Below, piece after piece: positions 1 to 8,375 of a stretch of DNA of 64,000 nt; the stretch's first letter is position 1, and each line of letters opens with the position of its first letter. This DNA comes from Paraferrimonas sedimenticola (GTDB lineage Bacteria; Pseudomonadota; Gammaproteobacteria; Enterobacterales; Shewanellaceae), in assembly GCF_002282855.1 (NCBI RefSeq), contig NZ_NRIR01000002.1, forward strand, positions 62,001 through 126,000, read 5' to 3'. The position numbers and the translations under genes are program-made. The notes under the pieces are model-generated. The model was given only the letters and a program-made list of their open reading frames with translations, was not told the DNA's origin and searched no databases.

Positions 1-2594
1 TCATCGTGAACCTGCATTATGATGCTGATCGAGTCGTCGTCCAGACTATCAATCCATCCTTGTACCTGAATCATGGCGCGTTTGATGATATCTGCCGCGG
101 TGCCTTGCATCGGCGCATTGATCGCCGCACGCTCGGCCGCCTGTCGGCGCATACCATTGCGCGCATTAATCTCAGGTAGATACAAGCGACGACCAAACAG
201 AGTCTCAACATAGCCGTCTTCTGCGGCTTTCTTGCGAGTGCGCTCCATGTAGTCTTGTACACCGGGATAGCGCTCAAAGTAGGTATCTATGTACTGCTGC
301 GCCTCGTAGCGCGGAATGTCTAATTGGCGAGCGAGACCAAAGGCGCTCATGCCATAGATCAGACCAAAGTTAACCGCTTTGGCGCGGCGACGTTGCTCGC
401 TGGTTACCTCGTCAAAAGCTACGCCAAACACTTCGGCCGCGGTAGCGCGGTGAATGTCTTTGCCTTGGGCAAAGGCATCCAGCAGGCCTTTGTCTTGCGA
501 CAAGTGCGCCATGATGCGCAGTTCCACCTGCGAGTAATCCGCCGCCATAATTTTGTGACCTTCAGGTGCCACAAAGGCGTGGCGAATGCGACGGCCCATT
601 TCAGTGCGAATCGGAATATTTTGCAGGTTGGGATCTGTGCTCGATAGGCGTCCGGTAGCGGCGACTGCTTGATGATAGCTGGTGTGCACTCGACCGGTTT
701 CGCCGTGAACCATCAAGGGCAGCTTATCTGTGTAGGTGCTCTTTAGCTTACTCAGACTGCGGTGCTCGAGAATGATTTTCGGCAGGGGGTAGTCCAATGC
801 CAATTCAACCAGCACCTCTTCGGCGGTGGAAGGCGCGCCTTTGGGGGTCTTCTTCAAAATGGGATATCCCAGCTTTTCAAAGAAGATCTGTTGCAGTTGC
901 TTGGTGGAGCTTAGGTTGAAGGTCTCACCAGCAATTTCATAGGCTTGCTGCTGGAGCGAGTCTAGAGTTTGCGCCATTTCCTGACTTTGGCTAGAAAGCA
1001 TTAGGCTGTCGATCAGCACACCGTGGCGCTCTACCTTGGATAAGATAGATAACAGCGGCAACTCCAGCTCTTCAAAGACTCGCTTGAGTCCCGCTTCCTT
1101 TTCTATCTGTGGCCACAGCTTCTGATGCAGACGCAGGGTAATGTCGGCGTCTTCCGCGGCGTATGGGCCCGCTTGCTCTAGCGCAATTTGGTTAAAGGTC
1201 AGTTGCTTCGCGCCTTTGCCGGCAATGCTTTCAAAGCTAATGGTTTTGTGGCCCAGATACTTAAGCGCCAAGTCGTCCATGTTGTGGCGCGAGGCCACCG
1301 AATTAAATACGTAGGACTCGAGCATGGTGTCATAAGCCACGCCTTTGAGCTCGATTCCGTGGCGAGCGAGTACACTCATGTCGTACTTGAGGTTTTGGCC
1401 CACTTTGGCTTTATCGGCGTCTTCTAGTAAAGGTTTTAGCTGAGCCAAGGCTTGGTCGAAGTCCAATTGTGCCGGTGCGCCGGGGTAATCGTGCGCCAAC
1501 GGCAAATAGGCGGCTTCGCCGGCCTCAACCGCAAAGCTCAGCCCCACCAATTTGGCCTGCATGTAGTCGATGCTGGTGGTCTCGGTATCCACTGCTATCA
1601 GCTCTGCTTTGGCCAGTTTATCTAACCATTCGTCTAGCTGAGCCTGATTTAGGATAGTGGTGTAGTTAGCCTCTATTTTGGCCGGAGCTTCTTCGGCAGC
1701 TACCTCGCCACCATCGTCGAGTTGCTCGGCGAGTAGCCGACGAAACTCGAGTTGGCCGTAGAGCTTCACCAGCTCGTCACGGTTTGGCTCGTTAAGGGTT
1801 AGCGCATTGGGCTCGGTTTCCAGTTCGACGTCGAGTTTGATGGTCGCAAGCTCATAGCTCAGACGCAGCATTTGCTCGTGCTCGGTGAACTTTTTGGCCA
1901 TGGTCTTGGAGCCTCGGAATCCCAAGGGGGCGATGGCGTCCAGATTTTGGTAGATGTTATCTATGCTACCCAGTCCTTGAATCAAGGCCGTGGCAGTCTT
2001 CTCGCCGACCCCTGGTAGGCCTGGAATGTTATCCGACTTGTCACCCATTAGCGCCAAATAATCGATGATGAGCTCCGGTTTTACACCAAACTTAGTAACC
2101 ACTTCCTCTGGCCCCAAAAGGGTGTCGGTCATGGTGTTGATCAGAGTGGTGTGCTCGTTTACCAGTTGCGCCATGTCCTTATCGCCAGTGGAGATAAGTG
2201 TGGCAATGCCTTGTTCGCTGGCTTGCTTGGCCAAAGTACCGATCACGTCATCCGCTTCGACACCGGGAATTGAGATCAAGGGCAAACCCATGGCCTTGAT
2301 CACCTGGTGAAGCGGCTCGATTTGACTGCGCAAGTCGTCAGGCATCGGTGGACGGTGAGCCTTGTACTCGCTGAACATTTCGTTGCGGAAAGTCGGCCCT
2401 TTAGCATCGAAAATCACCGCCATATGGGTTGGCTGGTAAGTTTTCAAAAGACTGCGCAACATATTGACTACGCCGAATACTGCGCCAGTGGCTTCGCCTT
2501 TAGAATTGGTTAGGTGCGGTGGCGCGTGATAGGCGCGAAATAAATAGGAAGAGCCATCCACAAGGATCAGCGGATTATTCGGTACTGTGACCAT
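1..2594 (-). CDS. polA: DNA polymerase I, 3' end cut by the window edge
   Basis: DNA-directed DNA polymerase I with 5'-3' exonuclease, proofreading and polymerase domains, acting in Okazaki fragment maturation and repair. About 864 codons are present out of roughly 930 in the family. The N-terminal 5'-3' exonuclease domain opens with [20 protein letters not shown]. The 3'-5' exonuclease Exo I motif VDTETTS (about residue 337) keeps its Asp and Glu, so proofreading should be active. Polymerase motif A ([15 protein letters not shown], about 683) and motif B ([14 protein letters not shown], about 736) are intact, and the frame leaves the window in motif C (MQVHDE). The start is ATG at 2594. The next gene is divergent, so the 383-bp region upstream is shared. 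Confidence 0.97.
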   Translation of the reverse strand, partial: MVTVPNNPLILVDGSSYLFRAYHAPPHLTNSKGEATGAVFGVVNMLRSLLKTYQPTHMAVIFDAKGPTFRNEMFSEYKAHRPPMPDDLRSQIEPLHQVIKAMGLPLISIPGVEADDVIGTLAKQASEQGIATLISTGDKDMAQLVNEHTTLINTMTDTLLGPEEVVTKFGVKPELIIDYLALMGDKSDNIPGLPGVGEKTATALIQGLGSIDNIYQNLDAIAPLGFRGSKTMAKKFTEHEQMLRLSYELATIKLDVELETEPNALTLNEPNRDELVKLYGQLEFRRLLAEQLDDGGEVAAEEAPAKIEANYTTILNQAQLDEWLDKLAKAELIAVDTETTSIDYMQAKLVGLSFAVEAGEAAYLPLAHDYPGAPAQLDFDQALAQLKPLLEDADKAKVGQNLKYDMSVLARHGIELKGVAYDTMLESYVFNSVASRHNMDDLALKYLGHKTISFESIAGKGAKQLTFNQIALEQAGPYAAEDADITLRLHQKLWPQIEKEAGLKRVFEELELPLLSILSKVERHGVLIDSLMLSSQSQEMAQTLDSLQQQAYEIAGETFNLSSTKQLQQIFFEKLGYPILKKTPKGAPSTAEEVLVELALDYPLPKIILEHRSLSKLKSTYTDKLPLMVHGETGRVHTSYHQAVAATGRLSSTDPNLQNIPIRTEMGRRIRHAFVAPEGHKIMAADYSQVELRIMAHLSQDKGLLDAFAQGKDIHRATAAEVFGVAFDEVTSEQRRRAKAVNFGLIYGMSAFGLARQLDIPRYEAQQYIDTYFERYPGVQDYMERTRKKAAEDGYVETLFGRRLYLPEINARNGMRRQAAERAAINAPMQGTAADIIKRAMIQVQGWIDSLDDDSISIIMQVHD

Positions 2595-2977
2595 AGTCGA
2601 ATCAACCAGTTGCTAAAGGGAAAGTGTGTCATAGCATGCCACACAAAAGCGGGAATTTCAGCCGCGACGGAATTCTGCACAGGCTGTGGATAAGTCTGTG
2701 AGTTAATGTGGATCAACCGGGGAATAATCAGGGATAAGATCCGGATCGGCACAGATCAACCCTTGCTATCACTGGGTTTGCCGTGAGCAAGTAAGATCCT
2801 GATCCAAATCAAATATATGCGCGAAGACTGTGGATTTCCGTCCGTGGTTCAACGAGAGGCGCTGAGAAATCCTTGAACAATTGCGCAATTTCGAATCAAC
2901 TAAACTAGCATAAAAAAAAATGCTGTAAAGTGCTTTTGTGGACATTTTGTTAAATTAGTTTCACCAGGGAGATAAGT
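2595..2977. other. Divergent intergenic region between polA and elbB
   Basis: I see no coding region here. It holds a DnaA box and a cluster of GATC sites (2685-2837, listed separately), an A-rich tract with the short hairpin AGCAT-A9-ATGCT near 2908-2926, and a near copy of the GACATTTTGTC motif (GGACATTTTGT, 2940-2950) just upstream of elbB. The elbB ribosome binding site is AGGGAGA at about 2967-2973. No convincing sigma-70 promoter for polA was identified by eye. Confidence 0.6.
2685..2837. promoter_or_regulatory. DnaA box with dense GATC cluster upstream of polA
   Basis: A perfect DnaA box (TGTGGATAA, 2685-2693) is followed by a one-mismatch copy (TGTGGATCA, 2707-2715) and a two-mismatch copy (TGTGGATTT, 2829-2837). 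Between them lie six GATC sites at 2711, 2738, 2744, 2754, 2795 and 2801. A random sequence is expected to have about one GATC per 256 bp. Such clustering is typical of SeqA/DnaA-controlled regions, and a Dam methylase is encoded at 48642-49466. I see no AT-rich 13-mer array, so this need not be an origin. Confidence 0.5.
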
Positions 2978-3628
2978 ATGAAAAAAGTCGCGGTTTTACT
3001 GAGTGGTTGTGGTGTGTTTGACGGAGCCGAGATCCACGAATCAGTGATTACTTTATTGAGTTTGGCGCGTGCCGGTGTGGCAGTGCAGTGCTATGCGCCT
3101 AACCGAGAGCAATTGCACGTGGTCAATCACTTAACCGGTGAGGTTGAAGCTGGACAGGGACGCAATATATTAGTGGAAGCGGCGCGCATTGCGCGAGGTG
3201 AGGTCAAGCCCCTTGAGGACTATCAAGGCGATTGCGATGCCTTGATACTTCCTGGTGGCTTTGGTGCGGCGAAGAATTTGTGTAACTTCGCCCTAGTTGG
3301 TGCTGACAACGAATTGCACCAAGACGTGCAAGAGTTTGTCGAAGCCTTTATTAGTGCTAACAAACCTGTGGGCTTTGTGTGCATTTCGCCTGTCATGATG
3401 CCTAAGCTATTGCCGGCCGGGGTTCGCGGTACCATAGGGACTGACGCGGATACTGCGGCGGCCTTTAACGCCATGGGCGGAGAGCATCAGTCGGCGTGCG
3501 TCGATGCCATTGTGGTTGATGAGCGTTACAAGGTGGTATCTACACCGGCCTATATGTTGGCAGGAAATATTACCGAAGCCGCTGATGGTATTGAGAAATT
3601 AGTAGCTCAAGTGGTCGACTGGATTTAG
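2978..3628 (+). CDS. elbB: ElbB, DJ-1/PfpI family glyoxalase-like protein
   Basis: A 216-residue protein of the DJ-1/PfpI superfamily, close to the ElbB group (isoprenoid-biosynthesis-associated glyoxalase III-like proteins). It opens with KKVAVLLSGCGVFDGAEIHE, shows the nucleophile-elbow ALILPGGFGAAKN, and places the reactive cysteine in GFVCISPVM at residue 135. Length and motifs match the family over its whole extent. A good ribosome binding site (AGGGAGA) precedes ATG 2978. It stands alone on the plus strand, divergent from polA and convergent with the sRNA candidate and the small gene that follow. The physiological substrate of this group is not well settled. Confidence 0.93.
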   Translation: MKKVAVLLSGCGVFDGAEIHESVITLLSLARAGVAVQCYAPNREQLHVVNHLTGEVEAGQGRNILVEAARIARGEVKPLEDYQGDCDALILPGGFGAAKNLCNFALVGADNELHQDVQEFVEAFISANKPVGFVCISPVMMPKLLPAGVRGTIGTDADTAAAFNAMGGEHQSACVDAIVVDERYKVVSTPAYMLAGNITEAADGIEKLVAQVVDWI

Positions 3629-3631
3629 GTC

Positions 3632-3658
3632 AAAAAAAAGCCGGGCAGTTAGCCCGGC
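3632..3658 (-). terminator. Intrinsic terminator of the sRNA candidate
   Basis: A 7-bp GC stem (GCCGGGC/GCCCGGC, 3640-3646 and 3652-3658) with a 5-nt loop is followed on the minus strand by eight T residues. The T run on the minus strand shows it serves minus-strand transcripts. It may also stop read-through from the small gene at 3800-4210. Confidence 0.85.
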
Positions 3659-3747
3659 GTAACACCTATTTTTGTGAGCAAAGTGCTAAAAGGTCCTCAA
3701 AACCTGCAGGGGTTGGCTTGTCAGCCCAATGAGGATTTTTGGAACGC
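3632..3747 (-). ncRNA. Candidate Fur-regulated RyhB-like small RNA
   Basis: On the minus strand a promoter overlapping a Fur-box-like sequence leads into about 116 nt with no open frame, ending in a strong intrinsic terminator (GCCGGGC stem, 5-nt loop, then eight T). The predicted RNA starts near 3747. Its 5' half can fold through TCCTCA/TGAGGA (3730-3735 with 3694-3699). An unpaired stretch at 3687-3673 reads AGCACTTTGCTCACA, which shares AGCAC and TTGCTCACA with the conserved pairing core of enterobacterial RyhB. Size, iron-type promoter, core and terminator together suggest a RyhB homologue that represses iron-protein mRNAs under iron starvation. The assignment is inference from these parts, without an alignment. 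Confidence 0.62.
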
Positions 3748-3753
3748 ACCTAA

Positions 3754-3782
3754 ATAATAGTAATTATCATTTGCGTTTGCAA
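3754..3782 (-). promoter_or_regulatory. sigma-70 promoter overlapped by Fur-box-like sequence
   Basis: On the minus strand TTGCAA (3782-3777) and TATTAT (3759-3754) are separated by exactly 17 bp, giving a start near 3747. The spacer and -10 region contain AATGATAATTACTATTATT, which matches the 19-bp Fur consensus at about 13 positions. Fur bound here would block RNA polymerase directly, as at known ryhB promoters. Confidence 0.6.
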
Positions 3783-3799
3783 GCACTTATTTTAATCAC

Positions 3800-4210
3800 T
3801 TAATTCAGCGTTTTACTAAGGGTCAGCTGATTGTCTAACGCTCCACCCTTGTTCGCTGTGACGGCTTCAATTAGATAGCCTTGCTCTATGAGTAGCGCCA
3901 GCCAATTAGACTCTTGGTTGCTGGCGAGAATGCTGACTTCTTGAGTCGATTGAGCGAACGCCCATTGCTCAAGTGCCGCTAATAATACCTGTTTTAACCC
4001 CAACCCAGCGAACTCACCGTCAACCCAAGGACTGTGCAACTGTTTTTGCGCTGGTGCGGTTTGGCTAATCACTTGAGCACCAGCGAGTTCACCTTCCACC
4101 AGTACAATGGCTAAGTGGTCTTGTGGGTTTAGCTGAAATTGCTGTTCAAGCTGTGGAAAGCCTTGTAGAGCCTGCTCTACAGAGTGAATTTGAGTCTCGA
4201 CTTGGTACAT
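3800..4210 (-). CDS. Small GNAT-like hypothetical protein
   Basis: A 136-residue protein that I do not recognise with certainty. The layout (YQVETQIHSVEQAL at the start, a central LAIVLVEGELAGAQVI strand pair, then a helix-rich part with ASNQESNWLALLIEQGYL) resembles the GNAT acetyltransferase fold, where the final segment would form the usual C-terminal strand-helix unit. The acetyl-CoA pyrophosphate loop is not clear, so catalytic activity is uncertain. Start ATG 4210 is preceded by AGAGGTG. Two FadR-like operator sequences lie 20-53 bp upstream, so the gene may respond to fatty acid state. It ends beside the sRNA candidate. Confidence 0.7.
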   Translation of the reverse strand: MYQVETQIHSVEQALQGFPQLEQQFQLNPQDHLAIVLVEGELAGAQVISQTAPAQKQLHSPWVDGEFAGLGLKQVLLAALEQWAFAQSTQEVSILASNQESNWLALLIEQGYLIEAVTANKGGALDNQLTLSKTLN

Positions 4211-4227
4211 GACACACCTCTATTCTT

Positions 4228-4263
4228 ATCTGGTATGACCAGCATTCTAACAGGTCATACCAG
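4228..4263. promoter_or_regulatory. Paired FadR/GntR-type operator
   Basis: CTGGTATGACCAG (4230-4242) is itself a TGGT-N3-ACCA palindrome, the form bound by FadR-subfamily GntR regulators. A second, inverted near copy lies at 4251-4263, and together they form an 11-bp inverted repeat (4230-4240 with 4253-4263). The sequence ATCTGGTATGACCAG is very close to the classical E. coli fadB operator as I recall it. It lies just upstream of the small gene starting at 4210. There is no T run, so it is not a terminator. Confidence 0.55.
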
Positions 4264-4304
4264 CTCTAGGAAGAGGTGCAGATCCCAGTCATTGGTTTGA
4301 CGGG

Positions 4305-5144
4305 TTAAAGCTTGAGGTGATTTCGCAAGGCGTCGCCGGGGATCGAACTGGCAGTTTGCAGCGCACAGCAGGCCCATTGGCAGGCTTCAAGCAGAATTTG
4401 TTGGCGGTTCTTTTCGGCTAACAGCGCGTGGATAAAACCACCCACAAAAGCGTCACCCGCACCCGTAGTGTCTAGTACGTCGCAAGCCAGTGCCGGTTGG
4501 CAAACCTGAGTGTTGCCGTCGAACCAAATAGCGCCTTTGCTGCCACAGGTTAATACAAACCCCTTGAGGTGTTCGCCGGCGTATTGGCGAGCAAAAGACC
4601 AAAGCTCGTCTTCGGCCATCTCTGGCAAATCGCTGGCCGAAGCTATGAGGTAATGGCAAGGCGAGGGGCTTTTATGGGCGATGTATTGGCAAACCACTTG
4701 AGTTTGAGTGAGGGCCGCTTCGCTCCAATGACGCTGGTTAACCGCCAACGAGTTAAAATACACTGCGCCCCAGCGCGAGAAGTCTGGTGGACTAGGCAGG
4801 GTAAATTCTGGGCGTTGAGGGCGAATAATACTGCGCTCGCCGTTGGGCTCAAGTAATAGCAGCAACTCACCATGGGCGCCTGGGTGGCGAATCAATTGAT
4901 AAGGGCTGAGTTGATTGGCTTGCGCTTGTTCGAGTAGCCAGTCAGCGGTGGCATCGCTGCCCAATTGAGTGACCAGCTCCACCTTGTATCCGGCCCACAC
5001 CAGCCCAAGGCCGGTGTTGGCGGCACCACCGCCAAGACGCCGACCGCTGTCCTGATACTGGTGGCGCCCTCCAGAGGCGAGCGCTTGCTGTAGGCTTAAC
5101 GCATGGTCGCAGTTGAGATTAGCGACCAACAGCACTGGCTTCAT
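4305..5144 (-). CDS. PfkB-family carbohydrate kinase
   Basis: A 279-residue sugar or nucleoside kinase of the PfkB/ribokinase family, transferring phosphate from ATP to a small hydroxyl substrate. The N-terminal signature region GGGAANTGLGLVWAGYKV binds substrate, and the C-terminal signature DTTGAGDAFVGGF contains the catalytic Asp and anion hole (about residue 230). The substrate cannot be told from the sequence. It starts at ATG 5144, 23 bp after the end of the radical SAM gene at 5168-6505, so the two are probably co-transcribed. Confidence 0.88.
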   Translation of the reverse strand: MKPVLLVANLNCDHALSLQQALASGGRHQYQDSGRRLGGGAANTGLGLVWAGYKVELVTQLGSDATADWLLEQAQANQLSPYQLIRHPGAHGELLLLLEPNGERSIIRPQRPEFTLPSPPDFSRWGAVYFNSLAVNQRHWSEAALTQTQVVCQYIAHKSPSPCHYLIASASDLPEMAEDELWSFARQYAGEHLKGFVLTCGSKGAIWFDGNTQVCQPALACDVLDTTGAGDAFVGGFIHALLAEKNRQQILLEACQWACCALQTASSIPGDALRNHLKL

Positions 5145-5167
5145 GGTGTGTCTCCGCGTGTTCGCGG

Positions 5168-6505
5168 TTAAACGCCGTCCTTTGCCGAGAGACCTTTTCG
5201 TAACTGGGCGCGCACGTTGTCCATACCGGAATAGAATTCTTTCATCATCAATAGACCCATCATCTTACCATTGTCGGTAACAATCAATTGCTCTGGGTCA
5301 TTAGGGTCGTTCTTCAAAGCGCCTAAAGCGCGCATGCTCATCATTTCCTTGAACAGTGCGGTGTCCAGATTGACGCCAAATTGTTCTTTGAAATAACGGC
5401 GCGACAAGCGTCCACTAAACATACCAAGCAAGAAGCGATATTGCATAATCGCTTTCTTGTTGTAGGTTTTCTTTTGCGAAACCCCCATGCGGTCCTGAGC
5501 GATTTTCTGGTTGTAATCGCGCAGGGAAAAACTGTTCACATACAGAGTATCGTCAAGGAAACTAAAGCTACCCGAGCCAACCCCTAAGTACTCGTCGTAG
5601 TCGATGACATACTCGTCAAAGCCTTCGTTCTTGGCTTCGCCAAAAGCCCAAGCCGATAGCTGGTTATACTGGCCGTTTAGGGAGGTCAGAATCTGACTGT
5701 ACTGGCGCACCATATCGCTTTGCGGTGCCGCTAGCTTGCCCTTCATGCTCTTGCGAGTTTGATGGGTGATCATCAAAGGATAAGTGGTGATCTGGCGAGG
5801 TTTTAGCTGAGACGCCAGCTCTAAATCGCGCTGAATCACTTCTTCGTTCTGACCGCGAAAACCGAAAATCAAATCCACGTTAAGAATTGGGAACAACTCT
5901 TTCGCGGCGGCAATCTTGTCAAAAGTTTCAGCACCACTACCGAATTTTTCGATGCGGTCGGTCATGGTTAGAATGCCGTCGTCAAAGCTTTGCACGCCCA
6001 CAGACATGCGATCCACCAAGCCTTTTAGTTGCTTAATTGGCTCATCGCCCAAGTGTTGTGGGTCGGTCTCACATGATACTTCTTTGATGCTTGGGAACAG
6101 ATTTTTAGCATGCTCAATAGTGCGCGCTAGCTCATCTTCGAGAACTGTGGTGGTGCCGCCACCTATATACATGGACTCAAAGTCATAGCCTAGGGCTTTG
6201 GCCATCTCCATTTCTTTGCGCAGAGAGATAAAGTACTGGCGTGCTTTGTCTTCTTTAAATATGAAGCGGTGAAAGGTGCAGAAGTTGCACAGGGTATGGC
6301 AAAAGGGAATGTGGGCGTACAGCATGTACTTCTTACCCGGCTGAGGTGCCGGCATGGCGTCAGCCCCTTGAGTGTCCAGCTTCAAGTTTTGTCCCACGTA
6401 AAAGCCCATGATGCGTTCCATCGCGCCAATGCTCCACTGTGGCAGTGTGATATCGGCCTTGTAGGCATCAAAGTTTAGGTGGCGTTCAGAGATAGAAGCT
6501 GTCAT
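5168..6505 (-). CDS. HemN-like radical SAM protein
   Basis: A 445-residue radical S-adenosylmethionine enzyme of the coproporphyrinogen III dehydrogenase-like family. The 4Fe-4S motif CHTLCNFC gives Cys69, Cys73 and Cys76, followed by the SAM-binding YIGGGTTTVL (about residue 112) and the HemN-type SVGVQSFDD segment. The sequence differs from canonical HemN, and HemW- or HutW-like roles (haem handling or anaerobic haem degradation) are possible. The downstream partner is a PfkB kinase. A perfect 7-bp-arm palindrome lies 38-56 bp upstream of the start. Confidence 0.8.
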   Translation of the reverse strand: MTASISERHLNFDAYKADITLPQWSIGAMERIMGFYVGQNLKLDTQGADAMPAPQPGKKYMLYAHIPFCHTLCNFCTFHRFIFKEDKARQYFISLRKEMEMAKALGYDFESMYIGGGTTTVLEDELARTIEHAKNLFPSIKEVSCETDPQHLGDEPIKQLKGLVDRMSVGVQSFDDGILTMTDRIEKFGSGAETFDKIAAAKELFPILNVDLIFGFRGQNEEVIQRDLELASQLKPRQITTYPLMITHQTRKSMKGKLAAPQSDMVRQYSQILTSLNGQYNQLSAWAFGEAKNEGFDEYVIDYDEYLGVGSGSFSFLDDTLYVNSFSLRDYNQKIAQDRMGVSQKKTYNKKAIMQYRFLLGMFSGRLSRRYFKEQFGVNLDTALFKEMMSMRALGALKNDPNDPEQLIVTDNGKMMGLLMMKEFYSGMDNVRAQLRKGLSAKDGV

Positions 6506-6542
6506 CGAGTCTCCCTAAGAGTCATGCTGATGAGCGTATTGA

Positions 6543-6561
6543 TGCAGTTATGACAACTGCA
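6543..6561. promoter_or_regulatory. Operator-like palindrome upstream of the radical SAM gene
   Basis: TGCAGTT-ATGAC-AACTGCA forms a perfect 7-bp inverted repeat with a 5-bp spacer, placed between the start codon at 6505 and a possible -10 (TATTAT, minus strand, near 6640). This is typical placement for a repressor site. I do not recognise the cognate regulator. Confidence 0.4.
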
Positions 6562-6700
6562 CCTTCAAATTGGTTCGACAGTATGGGGCGATTGTTATTC
6601 GGTTGCACCGTACCGTAAGCCAGAATGTTAAGGCGATCATAATATAGACGGCGTGGAAGGGATGTTTGTGTGATTTAGTTCGAAATAGGTGGAACAAAAA

Positions 6701-6724
6701 AATACCCCGCTTGTGCGGGGTATT
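6701..6724 (-). terminator. Terminator of the first fdh operon
   Basis: AATACCCCGC and GCGGGGTATT pair around a TTGT loop. On the minus strand the stem continues into a T-rich run, directly after the stop codon of the first cytochrome b gene at 6743. Confidence 0.88.
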
Positions 6725-6742
6725 GTTAATCGTGCGTTTGGC

Positions 6743-7714
6743 TTAGTCCTTGTACTTCAAGGTGCCGTCAGCTTTGATTTCGTCGTACCAAACATTGTGG
6801 TGTTGCTTGGCCCAGTTCTCATCACAGTAACCGGAAACCATACACTCCATACCACCTTCAGACATAACCGTCGCCATGAAGATGTGAATGATAGAGAAGG
6901 CGGCGATGATAATCGCGCCGGCACCGTGAACCACAACCGCTAGCATGCTCAATGAGCGGCTAGGTTCGATCAGGTTCGGGAATAGTAGCACTACGCCAGA
7001 AGCGACAACCAGTGCACCAACGAAGGCGAAGGTCCAGAACCACATCTTCTCACCGGCGTTAGCAAAACCAGCGTCAGGGTGCTTGCCTTTGAAAGGACCG
7101 AAGTTGATGTAACCACCAACTACCAGAATCCAACCCAAGTCGTACTTGGCAGGCATTTGGTTCTTGGCCCAAAGAACGACCATAACAGCCCAACCAATGA
7201 TGAATGGAATCGCCATTACATCGTGGATTTCCTTGGACAAGTAGACCAAGCTAGACCAAGCGCCATCGCCCAGATAAGGCTGAATGAAGAAGCGACCAGC
7301 GAGCAGCGCGATACCGGTTAGGATCAGCAGCAAGCATGGAATCGCACCCAACCAGTGGATGAAGACGTCGAATTTACTCCAGCGATACACCATTTTGCCG
7401 CTGAAACCACCGTGCAATTTGGAAATACCGTTGACGGCGATAAACACTGCAAACGCCGCAATCATACCGAATACCGCTAGCATAATGCCTGGGGCTAGGT
7501 AAGTTTCACGGGCAGGGATCAAACGCTCATCGTTTACATTGATCAGTTGATCGTGGAAGGTCGACTGCGAGGTGGTAACACCTTGCTGACCTTCTTGAAT
7601 CGCTTGCCACATATGCGCTTGCGATTGGGTCGTTTCTGCATCGCCGTTTGCGATAGCAAAGCCGCTCACCAATAGCATGGCGCTCATGACCAGCATATTG
7701 AACAGTTTGTTCAT
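6743..7714 (-). CDS. fdhC: Formate dehydrogenase cytochrome b subunit, copy 1
   Basis: A 323-residue membrane subunit that anchors the periplasmic formate dehydrogenase and passes electrons through b haems to quinone. An N-terminal signal-like segment (residues 1-22) precedes a periplasmic loop. Hydrophobic helices lie near residues 73-95, 118-138, 160-180, 223-245 and 255-285. The family motif RWSKFDVFIHWLGAIPC contains a likely haem-ligand His, and further His residues lie in SLSMLAVVVHGAG. The C-terminal MSEGGMECMVSGYCDENWA is shared with copy 2. It is the last gene of the fdhX-A-B-C set and is followed by a terminator. Confidence 0.93.
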   Translation of the reverse strand: MNKLFNMLVMSAMLLVSGFAIANGDAETTQSQAHMWQAIQEGQQGVTTSQSTFHDQLINVNDERLIPARETYLAPGIMLAVFGMIAAFAVFIAVNGISKLHGGFSGKMVYRWSKFDVFIHWLGAIPCLLLILTGIALLAGRFFIQPYLGDGAWSSLVYLSKEIHDVMAIPFIIGWAVMVVLWAKNQMPAKYDLGWILVVGGYINFGPFKGKHPDAGFANAGEKMWFWTFAFVGALVVASGVVLLFPNLIEPSRSLSMLAVVVHGAGAIIIAAFSIIHIFMATVMSEGGMECMVSGYCDENWAKQHHNVWYDEIKADGTLKYKD

Positions 7715-7762
7715 AAAAACCCCTTGGAAATAGGGAGGGCGAACCCTCCCTAGGCTCTAGTA

Positions 7763-8344
7763 CTAGGCGCTCGTTGCACCGAACTGAGCTTTCACTGAAC
7801 CGCGGTACGCTACGCGCTCGCGGAAGATGGCAGATACTACGTCCGCGTCACCGGCCAGTAGCGACTTGGTCGCACATAGCTCAGCACACATAGGCAGCTT
7901 GCCTTCAGCGATACGGTTAGCACCGTACTTCATTTTCTCAGCTTCTGAGTGGTCGGCTTCTGGGCCACCGGCACAGAAAGTACACTTGTCCATAGTTCCG
8001 CGAGCACCAAAGGCGCCGTTTTTCGGGAACTGAGGGGCACCGAATGGGCAGGCGTACAAGCAGTAGCCACAACCAATACAGGTGTCTTTGCTGTGTAGCA
8101 CGATGCCGTCTTCAGTCTTGTAGAAACAGTTCGCTGGGCAAACCGCCATACAAGGTGCATCCGCACAGTGCATACACGCTACAGACAAGCTGGCTTCGCC
8201 ACGCTCACCGTCGTTGATGGTAACTACGCGGCGGCGGTTAATGCCCCACTCTAGCGCAGCTTCGTTTTCGTTTTTACACGCAGTGACACAGCCGTTACAT
8301 TCGATACAACGCTTGCTATCACACAAAAATTTCATAGTAGCCAT
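7763..8344 (-). CDS. fdhB: Formate dehydrogenase iron-sulfur subunit, copy 1
   Basis: A 193-residue ferredoxin-type beta subunit carrying four 4Fe-4S clusters between the catalytic subunit and cytochrome b. The cysteine groups are CIECNGCVTAC, CMHCADAPCMAVC, CIGCGYCLYAC, and the pair CTFC ... CAELC. It has no signal peptide of its own and is expected to cross the membrane with the Tat-exported FdhA. ATG 8344 is preceded by AGGAGA; an internal ATG three codons on is an alternative. Confidence 0.95.
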   Translation of the reverse strand: MATMKFLCDSKRCIECNGCVTACKNENEAALEWGINRRRVVTINDGERGEASLSVACMHCADAPCMAVCPANCFYKTEDGIVLHSKDTCIGCGYCLYACPFGAPQFPKNGAFGARGTMDKCTFCAGGPEADHSEAEKMKYGANRIAEGKLPMCAELCATKSLLAGDADVVSAIFRERVAYRGSVKAQFGATSA

Positions 8345-8375
8345 ATTGGCAATTCTCCTAACTTACGTTGCTCGA

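Noticed and set aside
2685-2837. Chromosomal replication origin
   Set aside because: DnaA boxes and GATC sites are present, but there is no AT-rich unwinding region and none of the usual oriC neighbours, so it is reported only as a regulatory cluster.
4211-4304. Intrinsic terminator after the PfkB gene
   Set aside because: The 11-bp inverted repeat has no T run on either strand and is made of two operator-like palindromes.
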